In this document: piece by piece, positions 17,788-26,175 of the stretch
Numbering within the stretch: position 1 is the first letter of the stretch
How the letters are laid out: each line of letters starts with the position of its first letter
Assembly: GCA_026393855.1 (NCBI GenBank)
Contig: JAPKZJ010000068.1
Location: 1-64,000 of the forward strand
DNA: 64,000 nt
DNA from: Candidatus Aminicenantes bacterium
Lineage (GTDB): Bacteria > Acidobacteriota > Aminicenantia > Aminicenantales > UBA4085
Reading direction: 5' to 3'
The notes under the pieces: generated by a model
What the model was told of the DNA's origin: nothing
Database searches by the model: none
The model's input: only the letters and a program-made list of their open reading frames with translations
Program-made: the position numbers and the translations under genes

Positions 17788-18582
17788 TTACCGGACGATC
17801 TCCATCCCCTCCCGCGTGATCCGGATGGTGGAAGGTTCCAAATTAAGGAAGCCCTTCAGGCTCTCGCTCGCCGCGTCCTTGATCACGGCGGCCGCCTTGG
17901 CGTCCCCGCCCTCGGCGGCCTGGCGGTAGGCGACGGCGAAATAGGTTCCCAGCCCGATCATCAGCTCATAGAATTTCTGCTTGTCGGGGTCGGCGATGGA
18001 CCGAAACGGGGGCGTATCCAGAGTGTGTTGGAGCGTCCGCCCAATCGCCTCTAGACCGTCGCCGTCGGGCTCGTCGCCGTCGTGGATGACGTAGTATCCG
18101 ACGCCGATAAAATAGGCGATGGCGCCGGCCACGTCGTTGATCAGCCCGGACGAAGCCGCTTCCTTCTCGTAGCCCTCGAGGCCGGCTTCAAAGACTTCGG
18201 TCAGTGCCTTTTTCTGCTCGGCGGTCGTACCCAGGCTTCCGGCCAAAGCGGGCAGGAGCAGACGCGACCGGGCCGGCTTGAATCGCGTCGCCGCCGGAGC
18301 GGCCATGGCAGGGGTCTCCGCCGCCTTTCCTTCTTTCCCAGCCAGGAGCGCTTCCATCGTCTCGGTCGACAGCCGTTCGAGCTGGGCGTCCGAATACCCC
18401 TTCTTCTTCAACAGGGCTTTGTAGGTCTGGCGGGCATTCATCTTGTCCCAGAACATCTGGTTACAGGAAGCCGAGACCGGGTTGTTGAACGTGTAGCCAT
18501 AGGAATTGGCATATTGGCCGCGGGCCGGCGCCAGAGCGGCTAACAATAAAAGGGGGATCAGGAAGCGTCGGGCGATGGACAT
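17788..18582 (-). CDS. Secreted DUF6683-like protein
   Basis: A 264-residue protein with signal peptide (LIPLLLLAALAPARGQ). The mature part includes TRFKPARSRLLLPALAGSLG, then GLEGYEKEA and a hydrophobic NDVAGAIAYFIGVGYYVIHDG segment; this order matches what I know of the DUF6683 family, a group of exported proteins without assigned function. A short helical hairpin rich in Lys (YKALLKKKGYSDAQ) precedes it. The gene stands alone, convergent with the lipoprotein gene. Function unknown. Confidence 0.65.
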   Translation of the reverse strand: MSIARRFLIPLLLLAALAPARGQYANSYGYTFNNPVSASCNQMFWDKMNARQTYKALLKKKGYSDAQLERLSTETMEALLAGKEGKAAETPAMAAPAATRFKPARSRLLLPALAGSLGTTAEQKKALTEVFEAGLEGYEKEAASSGLINDVAGAIAYFIGVGYYVIHDGDEPDGDGLEAIGRTLQHTLDTPPFRSIADPDKQKFYELMIGLGTYFAVAYRQAAEGGDAKAAAVIKDAASESLKGFLNLEPSTIRITREGMEIVR

Positions 18583-18656
18583 GGCTCTCTCCTCGGCGGG
18601 AAGGCTGCGTCGCGGCGATGGTATCCGCCGCTCAACGGGCTGTCAAGGACGGCGGG

Positions 18657-19451
18657 CTATTCCTCGAAGAGGTATTCGCGCCGGGTGAAGAGGGAGGCGG
18701 CCAAGGCTAGGGCGGCGGCCGCGATGAGGAGAAGCGTCAGGACGGAAACGACGACGGAAGTCGGCTCGAGGCGGACGAAGAGGAAGGACAGGACCCCGCC
18801 CGGGCCGGAAGTCTCGGGCTTAAGGATGGACTTGAGGTAGTGCATCACGGTCAGCTTCTGAGTCGAACCGGGGAAGTATTGGACGATCGTCTCCCAGCCG
18901 AAGCAGAAGAAGAGACCGAACAGGACGGACTTTTTGAGGGCCGCTCCGGCCAGCGTGAAGAGCGCGGTGTAGACGAGAAGGCCCAGCAGAAGGACGGCCA
19001 GTGTCTCGGCCAGGACACCCCAGGCGGCCGGATCGCCCAGGCGGTCCGAGGCGAGGATGAGGAACGAGAGAAGGACGCCCGCACCGACCAGGATGGCGGA
19101 CCAAGCGGCATAGGCTGCGTACTTGCCCAGGATGATGGCGGTCTTGGAAATCGGCCGAGTCGTCAGGTAGGTCAGGGTCTTCCCCTCCACCTCCTCCGAG
19201 CAAATCGAGGTTCCGTAGAACAGGGCCAGCACGAGAACCAGGAACTGCAGGTAGAAGGCCAGGATGACGTTGGAGAAGATCCGCACGCCGTCCGGGCCGG
19301 AGCCGGCCGCGGCCCAGCGCTGGATCTGAATGGCCAAGGCGGCCAAGACGGGCAGAGCGCCCAGGACCGCCATCAGCCGGGTGCGGCGGGCTTTGCGGCC
19401 GGCGAACCAGAAGAACGAGAAGACGGAGCGCGAGGCGGCGAAGGTCCTCAT
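18657..19451 (-). CDS. ABC-2 type permease, second pair
   Basis: A 264-residue membrane protein with about six hydrophobic helices (for example LMAVLGALPVLAALAI and FYLQFLVLVLALFYGTSI) and the E-x-E-G-K-T-L-T-Y-L segment that follows the second helix in ABC-2 permeases. The ATG overlaps the stop of the upstream ATPase (ATGA, 19448-19451), so the two are translated together. It is the last gene of a four-gene operon running from 22166. It is much shorter than the array permeases and lacks their soluble loops and YDVR tail, so it belongs to another exporter subfamily. Substrate unknown. Confidence 0.83.
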   Translation of the reverse strand: MRTFAASRSVFSFFWFAGRKARRTRLMAVLGALPVLAALAIQIQRWAAAGSGPDGVRIFSNVILAFYLQFLVLVLALFYGTSICSEEVEGKTLTYLTTRPISKTAIILGKYAAYAAWSAILVGAGVLLSFLILASDRLGDPAAWGVLAETLAVLLLGLLVYTALFTLAGAALKKSVLFGLFFCFGWETIVQYFPGSTQKLTVMHYLKSILKPETSGPGGVLSFLFVRLEPTSVVVSVLTLLLIAAAALALAASLFTRREYLFEE

Positions 19452-20371
19452 TTTCCCACCAGATAATCGAAGACGGCTTGCAGGTTGTCGTCGGGCGAGG
19501 TAATCTCGCGGATGTCCAGGCCGTTCTCCACCGCCAGCGCCGGCAGACGGGCGAACAGTCGGTCCCGGTCGCGGGTCTCTACAATGACGGTGTCGTCGCC
19601 CTCGAAGCGGAAGTCGACCAGCGAAGCCTCTCCCACCAGCCGGACGGCGAGGTCGCGCGGCCGGTCGCACTTGACGGCCACGATATGGGGATGCTTGTCG
19701 ATCAGGTCGCGCATGGCATGGATGTCGCCCTGGGCCAGGATCTTGCCTTGGTGGATGAGGATGATCTCGCGGGTCAGTGCCTCGATCTCGGGCAGGACAT
19801 GGGAGCTGACAAGAACGGTCCGGCCCTGATCGCGCATCTCCTTGATCAGCCGGATGATCTTGCGCTTGCCGAGGGGGTCGAGCCCGTTGAGGGGCTCGTC
19901 CAGGACCAGAATCTCGGGGTCGTGGGCCGTGGCCTGGGCCAGCTTGACCCGCTGGCGCATGCCCCGGCTGTAGCCCCGGATCAGACGGTCCTTGTCCTTG
20001 CTCAGGTCGACGAAGGCCAGGGCCTTCTCGGCCCGCGCCTCGGCTTCGGTTCGGCCGTAGCCGTTGAGGCGGAGGAGGCGCGACAGGAACTCCCAGCCGG
20101 TCAGGTCCTCGTAGAAGGCGTCCTGTTCGGGACAGAACCCGAAGCGGGAGAACAGGGCCGTATTGTTCCAGACCGGGCGGCCGTCGATCAGGATGCGGCC
20201 CAGGCTGGGCTTGAGCTGGCCGGTCAGCAGCTTCATGAAGGTCGACTTACCGGCCCCGTTGGGGCCCAGCAGGCCGACGATGCCCGGCTGGATCTCCAGG
20301 CTGACGTCGGACAGGCCGAGGACGTTGCCGTACCACTTGCCCAGCCCCTCGGCCCGGATAAGAGTGGTCAT
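19448..20371 (-). CDS. ABC transporter ATPase, second pair
   Basis: A 307-residue ATPase with Walker A GPNGAGKS at about residues 36-43, signature YSRGMRQRVKLAQA, Walker B ILVLDEPLNGLDP and a switch histidine in SSHVLPE. The C-terminal 80 residues form the beta-rich extension typical of exporters of the CcmA/NatA type. ATG 20371 overlaps the stop of the upstream permease (ATGA), and its own stop overlaps the next permease start. It should energise the permease encoded just downstream. Confidence 0.92.
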   Translation of the reverse strand: MTTLIRAEGLGKWYGNVLGLSDVSLEIQPGIVGLLGPNGAGKSTFMKLLTGQLKPSLGRILIDGRPVWNNTALFSRFGFCPEQDAFYEDLTGWEFLSRLLRLNGYGRTEAEARAEKALAFVDLSKDKDRLIRGYSRGMRQRVKLAQATAHDPEILVLDEPLNGLDPLGKRKIIRLIKEMRDQGRTVLVSSHVLPEIEALTREIILIHQGKILAQGDIHAMRDLIDKHPHIVAVKCDRPRDLAVRLVGEASLVDFRFEGDDTVIVETRDRDRLFARLPALAVENGLDIREITSPDDNLQAVFDYLVGK

Positions 20372-21237
20372 CGGATCACCTCGACGCTCCGGACGCGGCG
20401 GACAAGGAGCAGAGCGGCCCCCACGGAAAGGGCGGCCAGGATGAGCGCGGACACGATCCATGAGGCGTCATACGGCAGCGGAGCCCGGAAGATCGCCGCT
20501 CCGACCTGCTGCAGGTTGGCTTTGATGGATAGCCAGCAGAACTCCGGCCGGTGGAAGCTTCCGGAGAAGACGCCAAAAAAGACGTCCGAGAAGATGTAAA
20601 TCAGGAAGAGCATTATCGAGGTGAAGCGCCGGTTCTTGCCTAGCGAGGAGACGGCCAGGGTGAACAGGGTGAAGAACACGGTCAGGACGAGGGAGTAGGC
20701 CGCGACCGCCAGCGGCAGCCAGGGGTACTGGCCCAGGAAGCGCAGGCTTCCGGAGAAGATCAGCTTAAGGATGATGAATAGGGTGCCCGGGACCAGGGTC
20801 ATGAGCAGGAGGAAGAATGAGGTCACCCCCGCCTTGCCCAGCAGGTAGTCGCGTTTGCGGATGGGCCGGGCGAAATAGAGCTGCAGGCTATTGGACCGCA
20901 GGTCGTCGGCGATGAGCCCCGCCCCCGCCAAGACCATCAGCATGAGCATCATGAAGAGCAGAAAGTCGGAGGTGAAGTAGGTCCGGAAGTAGGCTGGATC
21001 GACGGCCAGCAGCTGACGGCGCCCGCCCATGGTGACCTTGAAGTTATTGATCGTCTCCGCCAAGTAGACGCCGATCGAGAAGACAACTGCCGGCATGAGC
21101 GAGACGCCGAAGGCGAACTTGAAGTTCTTCCGCTTGAATGCCAGGCGCAGGCCGAGCCGAGTGATGGCCCGCCAGGGACGATGGGTTTCCGTCGGGCGGC
21201 CCTGCCAGTGGAGATATCCCTGTTCGGCGATCGGCAT
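20368..21237 (-). CDS. ABC-2 type permease, first pair
   Basis: A 289-residue membrane protein. A soluble N-terminus (about 35 residues, ending in a basic FKRKNFKFAF segment) precedes about six helices, including AGAGLIADDLRSNSLQLYFA, the usual D-x-R/x-T-L-like region after helix 2, here with RPIRKRDYLLGK. Its ATG overlaps the stop of the upstream ATPase (TGATG) and its stop overlaps the next ATPase start, so the four genes 22166-18657 form a tightly coupled operon of two ATPase-permease pairs. They may make one heteromeric exporter; substrate unknown. Confidence 0.83.
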   Translation of the reverse strand: MPIAEQGYLHWQGRPTETHRPWRAITRLGLRLAFKRKNFKFAFGVSLMPAVVFSIGVYLAETINNFKVTMGGRRQLLAVDPAYFRTYFTSDFLLFMMLMLMVLAGAGLIADDLRSNSLQLYFARPIRKRDYLLGKAGVTSFFLLLMTLVPGTLFIILKLIFSGSLRFLGQYPWLPLAVAAYSLVLTVFFTLFTLAVSSLGKNRRFTSIMLFLIYIFSDVFFGVFSGSFHRPEFCWLSIKANLQQVGAAIFRAPLPYDASWIVSALILAALSVGAALLLVRRVRSVEVIR

Positions 21238-22166
21238 CAGTCGGCTCCCACCGTGCGCGCGAAAAGGTCCTCGAGCGAGGTCCGGCTCTGAACGAAGTGG
21301 CGGACTTGAACGCCGGTCGCGGCGGCCGCCCGGAAGACGCCGAGGCGACCGACGTCGGGCGGAACAAAAAGCTTAAACAGCCCGTCTTCGGTCTCTTCGA
21401 CCCGGCAGCGCGCGTCTCGCAACGCGGCCAGGAAGGGCTCGGCCTCGCCTTTGAGCCGCAGCTCGAACAGGCTGTAATCAACCTGTTGGAGGACCTCCAG
21501 CTCGCCCTGGGCGGCCACCCGCCCTTTATTCAGGATGACGACGGTGCTGCACGTCGCCTCGATGTCGGAGAGGATATGGGACGAAATGAGAACGTTGATA
21601 TCTTTCTTGGAGGAGATGTCTTTGATCAGGGCCAGGATCTCGTCCCGGCCGCGGGGATCCAGGTTGGAGGTCGGCTCATCCAGGAAGAGGAGCCGCGGGT
21701 CGTGGACCAAGGCTTGGGCCAGCTTGATGCGCTGTTTCATCCCGGCCGAATAGGTTTCCAGCAGCCGGTAGCGGGCTTCGCCCAACCCGACGTAAAAAAG
21801 AACGTCGTGGGCCCGCTTCATGGCTTCACCGCGGGGCATGCCGGACAGCTCCCCGAAATAGGCGGTGAAAGACACCGCGTCGAGGCCGGGGATGAGGCAA
21901 TCGTCCTCGGGCATATAGCCGACCAGCCGGCGGATGGCGAAGGGGTCGCGCCGGATGTCATGCCCGAGAACCCGGCCTTCGCCTTTGTCCGGAACCAGGA
22001 AACCCAGGAGGACGCGGAGGAGCGTGCTTTTCCCCGCCCCATTAGGTCCGAGCAAGCCGCAGGCCCCGCCACCGATCGTGAGGTCCACCCCATCCAGGGC
22101 CTGCACGGCCCCGTAGCGGAAGCGGATTCCTTTTAGCTCGATGTTTGTTTCGGCGGTCGCGGTCAC
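21237..22166 (-). CDS. ABC transporter ATPase, first pair
   Basis: A 309-residue ATPase with Walker A GPNGAGKST near residue 40, signature YSAGMKQRIKLAQA, Walker B LLFLDEPTSNLDP and SSHILSDIE. GTG 22166 is taken as the start with GAGG about 8 bp upstream. It is the first gene of the four-gene operon. The C-terminal extension is again beta-rich. The two ATPases of the operon are clearly paralogous but not recent duplicates, which fits a heterodimeric or two-exporter arrangement. Confidence 0.92.
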   Translation of the reverse strand: MTATAETNIELKGIRFRYGAVQALDGVDLTIGGGACGLLGPNGAGKSTLLRVLLGFLVPDKGEGRVLGHDIRRDPFAIRRLVGYMPEDDCLIPGLDAVSFTAYFGELSGMPRGEAMKRAHDVLFYVGLGEARYRLLETYSAGMKQRIKLAQALVHDPRLLFLDEPTSNLDPRGRDEILALIKDISSKKDINVLISSHILSDIEATCSTVVILNKGRVAAQGELEVLQQVDYSLFELRLKGEAEPFLAALRDARCRVEETEDGLFKLFVPPDVGRLGVFRAAAATGVQVRHFVQSRTSLEDLFARTVGAD

Positions 22167-22234
22167 TGGGATGATCCTCGTTCGTCATCCTAATCTACGT
22201 TTTTTCCCGGCCGGAGTTCAATCGAGAAATAAAA

Positions 22235-22403
22235 TCGAGCGTTTTCCCCATCTCCGGGGGATGGTCAAGCGTCACGGTATCCGGCCAACGGCGAAACCGC
22301 GCGGGTTTAGCGTTTTTTGCGAACCTCTTCGAGGGAACCTGGCTTTGCAGGCGCCGAGGGATGTTTGAGCACGTGAGGATCATCGGGAACGAGGTGGGAG
22401 AAC
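22235..22403 (-). repeat. Degraded, inverted copy D of the palindromic MITE-like element
   Basis: Read on the - strand, the segment has CACGTGCTCAAACATCCCTC, CGGCGCCTG, GCCAGGTTCCCTCG, GGTTTCGCCGTTGGCCG and CCCCGGAGATGGG in the same order as the right half of copies A-C. The left half is not recognisable. It lies in the 307-bp divergent gap 22167-22473; outside it I see only the promoter listed next. Confidence 0.7.
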
Positions 22404-22412
22404 CGCTATATT

Positions 22413-22440
22413 TTGTCCCGGGCCGGGGCTGGCATATAAT
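22413..22440 (+). promoter_or_regulatory. Promoter of the S9 peptidase gene
   Basis: TTGTCC (22413-22418), a 16-nt spacer and a consensus TATAAT (22435-22440), followed by GGGAGG before the ATG at 22474. Confidence 0.65.
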
Positions 22441-22473
22441 CGGGTTCCGGACTTCGAACATCGGGAGGCTCCC

Positions 22474-24510
22474 ATGAGACATCGCGCCGCCATCCTCGCC
22501 CTCGGCCTTTTCCTGGCCGCATCTCTGGCCTCGGCCCAGGCCGGCAAGCCGCTCGGTTTCGATGACTTCATCAAGATCCAGCGGGTGACCGATCCCCAGC
22601 CCTCGCCGGACGGCAAGTGGATCGCCTTCGTCGTCACCGTCATGGACAAGGAGGCCAACCGGAGCAACAGCGACGTCTGGATCGTCCCGACGGCGGGCGG
22701 CGAGCCGCGCCGGCTGACCGCAGCCCCCGGCGCCGACAATAGCCCGCGCTGGTCGCCGGACGGCAAATCCATCGCCTTCGTCTCCACGAGGTCCGGCGCC
22801 CCCCAGATCTGGAGGATCAATATGGAAGGCGGCGAAGCCTGGCAGGTCACAACCCTTTCGACCGGGGCGACTGGAATTCTCTGGTCCCCGGACGGCAAGA
22901 GCCTGGCCTTCACCTCTTCGGTCTACCCCGAAGCCAAGGACGACGAGGCCAACAAGAAGCTGGCCGACGCGGCCGAGAAGAGCAAGGTCAAGGGCCGCGT
23001 GTTTGAAACCCTCTTCTTCCGCTACTGGAACGCCTGGCGGGACGGGACGCGGAATCACGTCTTCGTGACGCCCACCGCGGGCGGCAAGGCCGTGGACGTA
23101 ACCCCGGGCGACTTCGACGCGCCGCCGATGGACTTGGGCGGGCACCTCGACTACGCCTTTTCCCCCGACAGCAAGGAGGTCGCCTTCGTCCGCAACGTCG
23201 ACCCCGATCTCAACAAGGGCATCGGCACCAACAACGATGTCTTCATCACCCCGGCCGCCGGCGGGACGATCACGGCCGTCACGACCAGCAAGGCCAACGA
23301 CAACCAGCCCAGCTATTCCCCCGACGGCAAGTATCTCGCCTACAAGGCCATGGCCCGGCCCGGATATGAATCGGACAAGCTGGACCTGATGCTCTATGAC
23401 CGCGCGATGAAGAAAGCGGTTAATCTGACCCAGAAGATCGATGTCTCGGTGGACGAGACATTCTGGGCGGCCGACGGGTCGGCCGTCTATTTCAACACCG
23501 ACGAGAAAGGCCGCAACGCGCTTTATCGAGTCGCCGCCCCGGCCGGAACGATCGAGCGGGTCATGGGCGGCCGGACGTTCTCCGGAGTAAACCTTCTGCC
23601 CGACGGCAAGACATTCATCATGCTCGACCAGGCCATGAACCGGCCGGCCGACGTCTGGGCCTACGACGCGGCGGCCAAGTCGTCGCGACGGATCACGGAC
23701 GTGAACAAGGCCTTGTTGGCCGGCCTGGAGATGAACCCGGCCGAGGAGTTCTGGTTCGAGGGCGCGGGCAAGGACCAAGTCCACGGCTTTCTGGTCAAGC
23801 CGCCCGCGTTCGACGCCGAGAAGAAATATCCCCTGGTCATGCTCATCCACGGCGGTCCGCACGGCCCCTGGAAGGACGAGTTCCACTACCGCTGGAACAC
23901 CCAGATGTACGCGGCCCGCGGCTGGGTTGTGGCCGAGATCAACTTCCACGCCTCGGGCGGCTACGGCCAGGCCTTTTCCGACGCCATCGTCGGCGACTGG
24001 GGCGGCAAGCCTTACTCGGACATTATTATTGGATTGGGATACCTGCACGGCCGCTATCCATTCATCGATATGGACCGCAACGCCGCGGCCGGCGCCTCCT
24101 ACGGCGGCTACCTGATCAATTGGATTCTGGGCCATACGGACATCTTCAAGTGTCTGATCTCGCACGACGGCGTTTTCGACCTGCGCTCGATGTGGGGCTC
24201 GACCGAGGAGCTGTGGTTCCCGGAATGGGAGCAGAAAGGCACGCCCTGGACCAACCCGGAACAGTACACCAAGTGGTCGCCCAGCTATTACGTCAAGAAT
24301 TTCAAGACGCCGACCCTGGTCATCCACAGCCAGAACGACCTGCGGGTGCCGCTGGAGCAGGGCCTCCAGCTTTTCACCTCGCTGCAGCGGATGAACGTCC
24401 CCTCGAAATTCCTCTACTTCCCGGACGAGGACCACTTCGTCAGCAAACCCCAGAACGCCGAGCTGTGGTGGAAGACCAAGCTGGACTGGCTGGCGGCCTG
24501 GCTGAAGTGA
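22474..24510 (+). CDS. S9-family serine peptidase (prolyl oligopeptidase / acylaminoacyl-peptidase type), secreted
   Basis: A 678-residue exported peptidase. A signal peptide (ALGLFLAASLASAQ) precedes a beta-propeller of WD40-like/PD40 repeats, seen as repeated SPDGK blades (residues about 40-400), and a C-terminal alpha/beta hydrolase domain. The catalytic triad is Ser542 in GASYGGY, Asp622 in QNDLRVP and His654 in DEDHFV. Such enzymes cut short peptides, often in the periplasm or outside the cell. The start ATG has GGGAGG upstream and a promoter with TATAAT. A short fragment of another gene overlaps its stop. Confidence 0.95.
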   Translation: MRHRAAILALGLFLAASLASAQAGKPLGFDDFIKIQRVTDPQPSPDGKWIAFVVTVMDKEANRSNSDVWIVPTAGGEPRRLTAAPGADNSPRWSPDGKSIAFVSTRSGAPQIWRINMEGGEAWQVTTLSTGATGILWSPDGKSLAFTSSVYPEAKDDEANKKLADAAEKSKVKGRVFETLFFRYWNAWRDGTRNHVFVTPTAGGKAVDVTPGDFDAPPMDLGGHLDYAFSPDSKEVAFVRNVDPDLNKGIGTNNDVFITPAAGGTITAVTTSKANDNQPSYSPDGKYLAYKAMARPGYESDKLDLMLYDRAMKKAVNLTQKIDVSVDETFWAADGSAVYFNTDEKGRNALYRVAAPAGTIERVMGGRTFSGVNLLPDGKTFIMLDQAMNRPADVWAYDAAAKSSRRITDVNKALLAGLEMNPAEEFWFEGAGKDQVHGFLVKPPAFDAEKKYPLVMLIHGGPHGPWKDEFHYRWNTQMYAARGWVVAEINFHASGGYGQAFSDAIVGDWGGKPYSDIIIGLGYLHGRYPFIDMDRNAAAGASYGGYLINWILGHTDIFKCLISHDGVFDLRSMWGSTEELWFPEWEQKGTPWTNPEQYTKWSPSYYVKNFKTPTLVIHSQNDLRVPLEQGLQLFTSLQRMNVPSKFLYFPDEDHFVSKPQNAELWWKTKLDWLAAWLK

Positions 24511-24680
24511 GCGGGGGCTGCGGCGACTCGATCGTTCTGCGCAATCAGGGGACCTACACCTTCCCGGTCATCAACGTAAAGGCGGCCCATGCGGGCGCCT
24601 TCGCCATCCAGGTGAACATCGTCGGCCCGAACAACCGTGTCCTGGCCTCGAAATGGACGGATTTTTCGGTTGTGAATTAA
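24507..24680 (+). pseudogene. Short ORF or C-terminal fragment overlapping the S9 peptidase stop
   Basis: GTG 24507 overlaps the peptidase TGA (GTGA), and the frame runs 57 codons: GDSIVLRNQGTYTFPVINVK, then AGAFAIQVNIVGPNNRVLA and a WTDFSVVN end. The alternating hydrophobic pattern looks like the last strands of a beta-sandwich domain, too short to fold alone. It is probably what is left of a deleted secreted protein; a genuine small protein translated by coupling is the alternative. Confidence 0.4.
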
Positions 24681-24705
24681 GGGCCGGCGGCCCCGCCCGC
24701 GCCGA

Positions 24706-25293
24706 TCAAGCCCGCGGGTAATGGCCGCGGCGTCGCAGCTCGAAGAAGCAGCGAGCGGTGGCCTCGACGTCGAGGGCCGCGTCGTGGGCGCCTTCGTAGC
24801 CCGCCTCGAAGAGGAATAGATACAGCTCCTCCAGCTTGGGCCATTTATATCCATAGGGCCCGGGGATCTTGAGAAGGTCGGTTGTCGTCTTCATCGTGCA
24901 GAGCCCGGGCCGCTCGAAGAGCCGGCTGGGCAATTCCGCCCGGATGAGCTCGGCCCCGACGACATTGCGGTCATACTCGAGATTGTGGGCGATGACGGCG
25001 TCGAAGGGCGAATCCAAGGCTCGGGCGAAAAGCCCCAGCACGTCGCCGACCGCGTTCCCTTCCGCCAGAGCCCGTTCGTGGCTGATGCCGTGGATCCGGG
25101 TCGAGTCGGGCGGGATCAGAAATCCGTCGGGCCGGACCATGCGGCATTCGGCCGCCTCGAGGCGGCCGAATGCGTCATAGACCGCCCAGGCCAGCTGGAC
25201 AAGGCGAGGCCAGCCGTCCACGTCCCGGACGGAAAGATTGCGGCGGATGGGCAGGCCGGTCGTCTCGCAGTCGAAAACAAGGAATCCGCTCAT
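24706..25293 (-). CDS. DnaQ-like (DEDDh) 3'-5' exonuclease
   Basis: A 195-residue protein of the DEDDh exonuclease superfamily. Exo I is FDCETTG (Asp8, Glu10), Exo II is AHNLEYDRNV near residue 100 with its Asp, and Exo III is HDAALDVEAT near residue 170 with the catalytic His and Asp. RIHGISHERA is the usual segment between Exo I and II. These enzymes remove nucleotides from 3' ends of DNA or RNA with two metal ions. It stands alone, not fused to a polymerase, so proofreading, RNA trimming or DNA repair are all possible. The ATG start needs no correction. Confidence 0.9.
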   Translation of the reverse strand: MSGFLVFDCETTGLPIRRNLSVRDVDGWPRLVQLAWAVYDAFGRLEAAECRMVRPDGFLIPPDSTRIHGISHERALAEGNAVGDVLGLFARALDSPFDAVIAHNLEYDRNVVGAELIRAELPSRLFERPGLCTMKTTTDLLKIPGPYGYKWPKLEELYLFLFEAGYEGAHDAALDVEATARCFFELRRRGHYPRA

Positions 25294-25366
25294 GAATTTC
25301 CGAGCCCTAATTTGTCACGCTCGGAGAAAATTGGCAAGCCAAAAAATCGGGCGACCGTGAAGCGAA

Positions 25367-25936
25367 TCAAAATTTCTTCCTGGCCAGAGCGACTTCCCCC
25401 TGAAGCGAGATCGTGACAATGAACAGGTTGTCGTACTCCGTGTCGGGAATGTCCGGAACCGGCGTTGCCCCTAAACCCTTGATGATCAAGGGCAAAGTGT
25501 TCGAATGGCCGACCACCAGGATGGACTCCCCTTTGTGTTCAAGGATCCGATCGACCAGCTCCTTGATCGATGTTTCCGCGATCCCGCCCGGGGCGGACCT
25601 GTCCGCGGTCATAGCCACGACGAGCGGCATCACACCCAGGGCTTCGGCCAGAGGGCGGGCCGTCTCTGCGGTACGCTGATATTGGGAAATAAAAATGGTC
25701 GTGACGCCGAGCGGACCCAAGAGGCGGGCCAACTCCGCCGCCCGGGCTCGGCCGGCCTCAGTCAGGGGCGGATCGTCTGGAGGCGAGGCCCGCTTCTCGG
25801 CATGCCGGACCAGATTGATCGTCGTCTCGGGAGTCTGCGACTGGGCCCATAATCCGGCGGCCGCGGCCAGGGCTATGGCGACGATCGGGATGGCAACGGA
25901 AAGCGCCCGAAGAGCGCGCTTTCGTTTTCTGTTCAT
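25367..25936 (-). CDS. Histidine phosphatase-superfamily protein, membrane-anchored or secreted
   Basis: A 189-residue protein with an N-terminal basic segment and hydrophobic helix (AIPIVAIALAAAAGLWAQS), either an uncleaved anchor or a signal peptide. The phosphatase fold has the RHG-type motif as LVRHAEK, then LTEAGRARAAELA, the SQYQRTAETA arginine motif and the second catalytic histidine in VVGHSNTLP. The RHAEK variant is common in SixA-like and phosphoglycerate mutase-like proteins. ATG 25936 is chosen because GAGG precedes it and the signal-like sequence starts there. Substrate unknown. Confidence 0.85.
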   Translation of the reverse strand: MNRKRKRALRALSVAIPIVAIALAAAAGLWAQSQTPETTINLVRHAEKRASPPDDPPLTEAGRARAAELARLLGPLGVTTIFISQYQRTAETARPLAEALGVMPLVVAMTADRSAPGGIAETSIKELVDRILEHKGESILVVGHSNTLPLIIKGLGATPVPDIPDTEYDNLFIVTISLQGEVALARKKF

Positions 25937-26115
25937 GATCGGCCTCGTTTGCTCCCGGCATCGAGAGAGCGCTCCTTTTCTCTCATTTTTCGGGCTCGAT
26001 TTCAACCTCTCGGCAACACCTCTCGGCGGCTAAGCGCCGCCGCGCGTCCGGAGCGCCGGGGCTCCGAGTCCTCCCCCGCCGGAATCCACCCGGTTGGTGG
26101 GCAGGTAGAAAACGG

Positions 26116-26144
26116 TTGACGCAGCGACGGCAGGTCGGAATAAT
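26116..26144 (+). promoter_or_regulatory. Promoter of the exonuclease III gene
   Basis: TTGACG (26116-26121), a 17-nt spacer and AATAAT (26139-26144). The 239-bp gap 25937-26175 otherwise holds two small GC-rich hairpins (near 26020-26070) and no gene. Confidence 0.55.
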
Positions 26145-26175
26145 TCCGGGGAGCGATTCCTTCCGGAGGCAATCT

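Noticed and set aside
22195-24435. 746-codon open frame on the - strand opposite the S9 peptidase gene
   Set aside because: It is the antisense shadow of a strongly conserved gene with a full catalytic triad. Its product is low-complexity Gly/Val/Arg/Asp with no motif, and it runs through a repeat and the divergent promoter.
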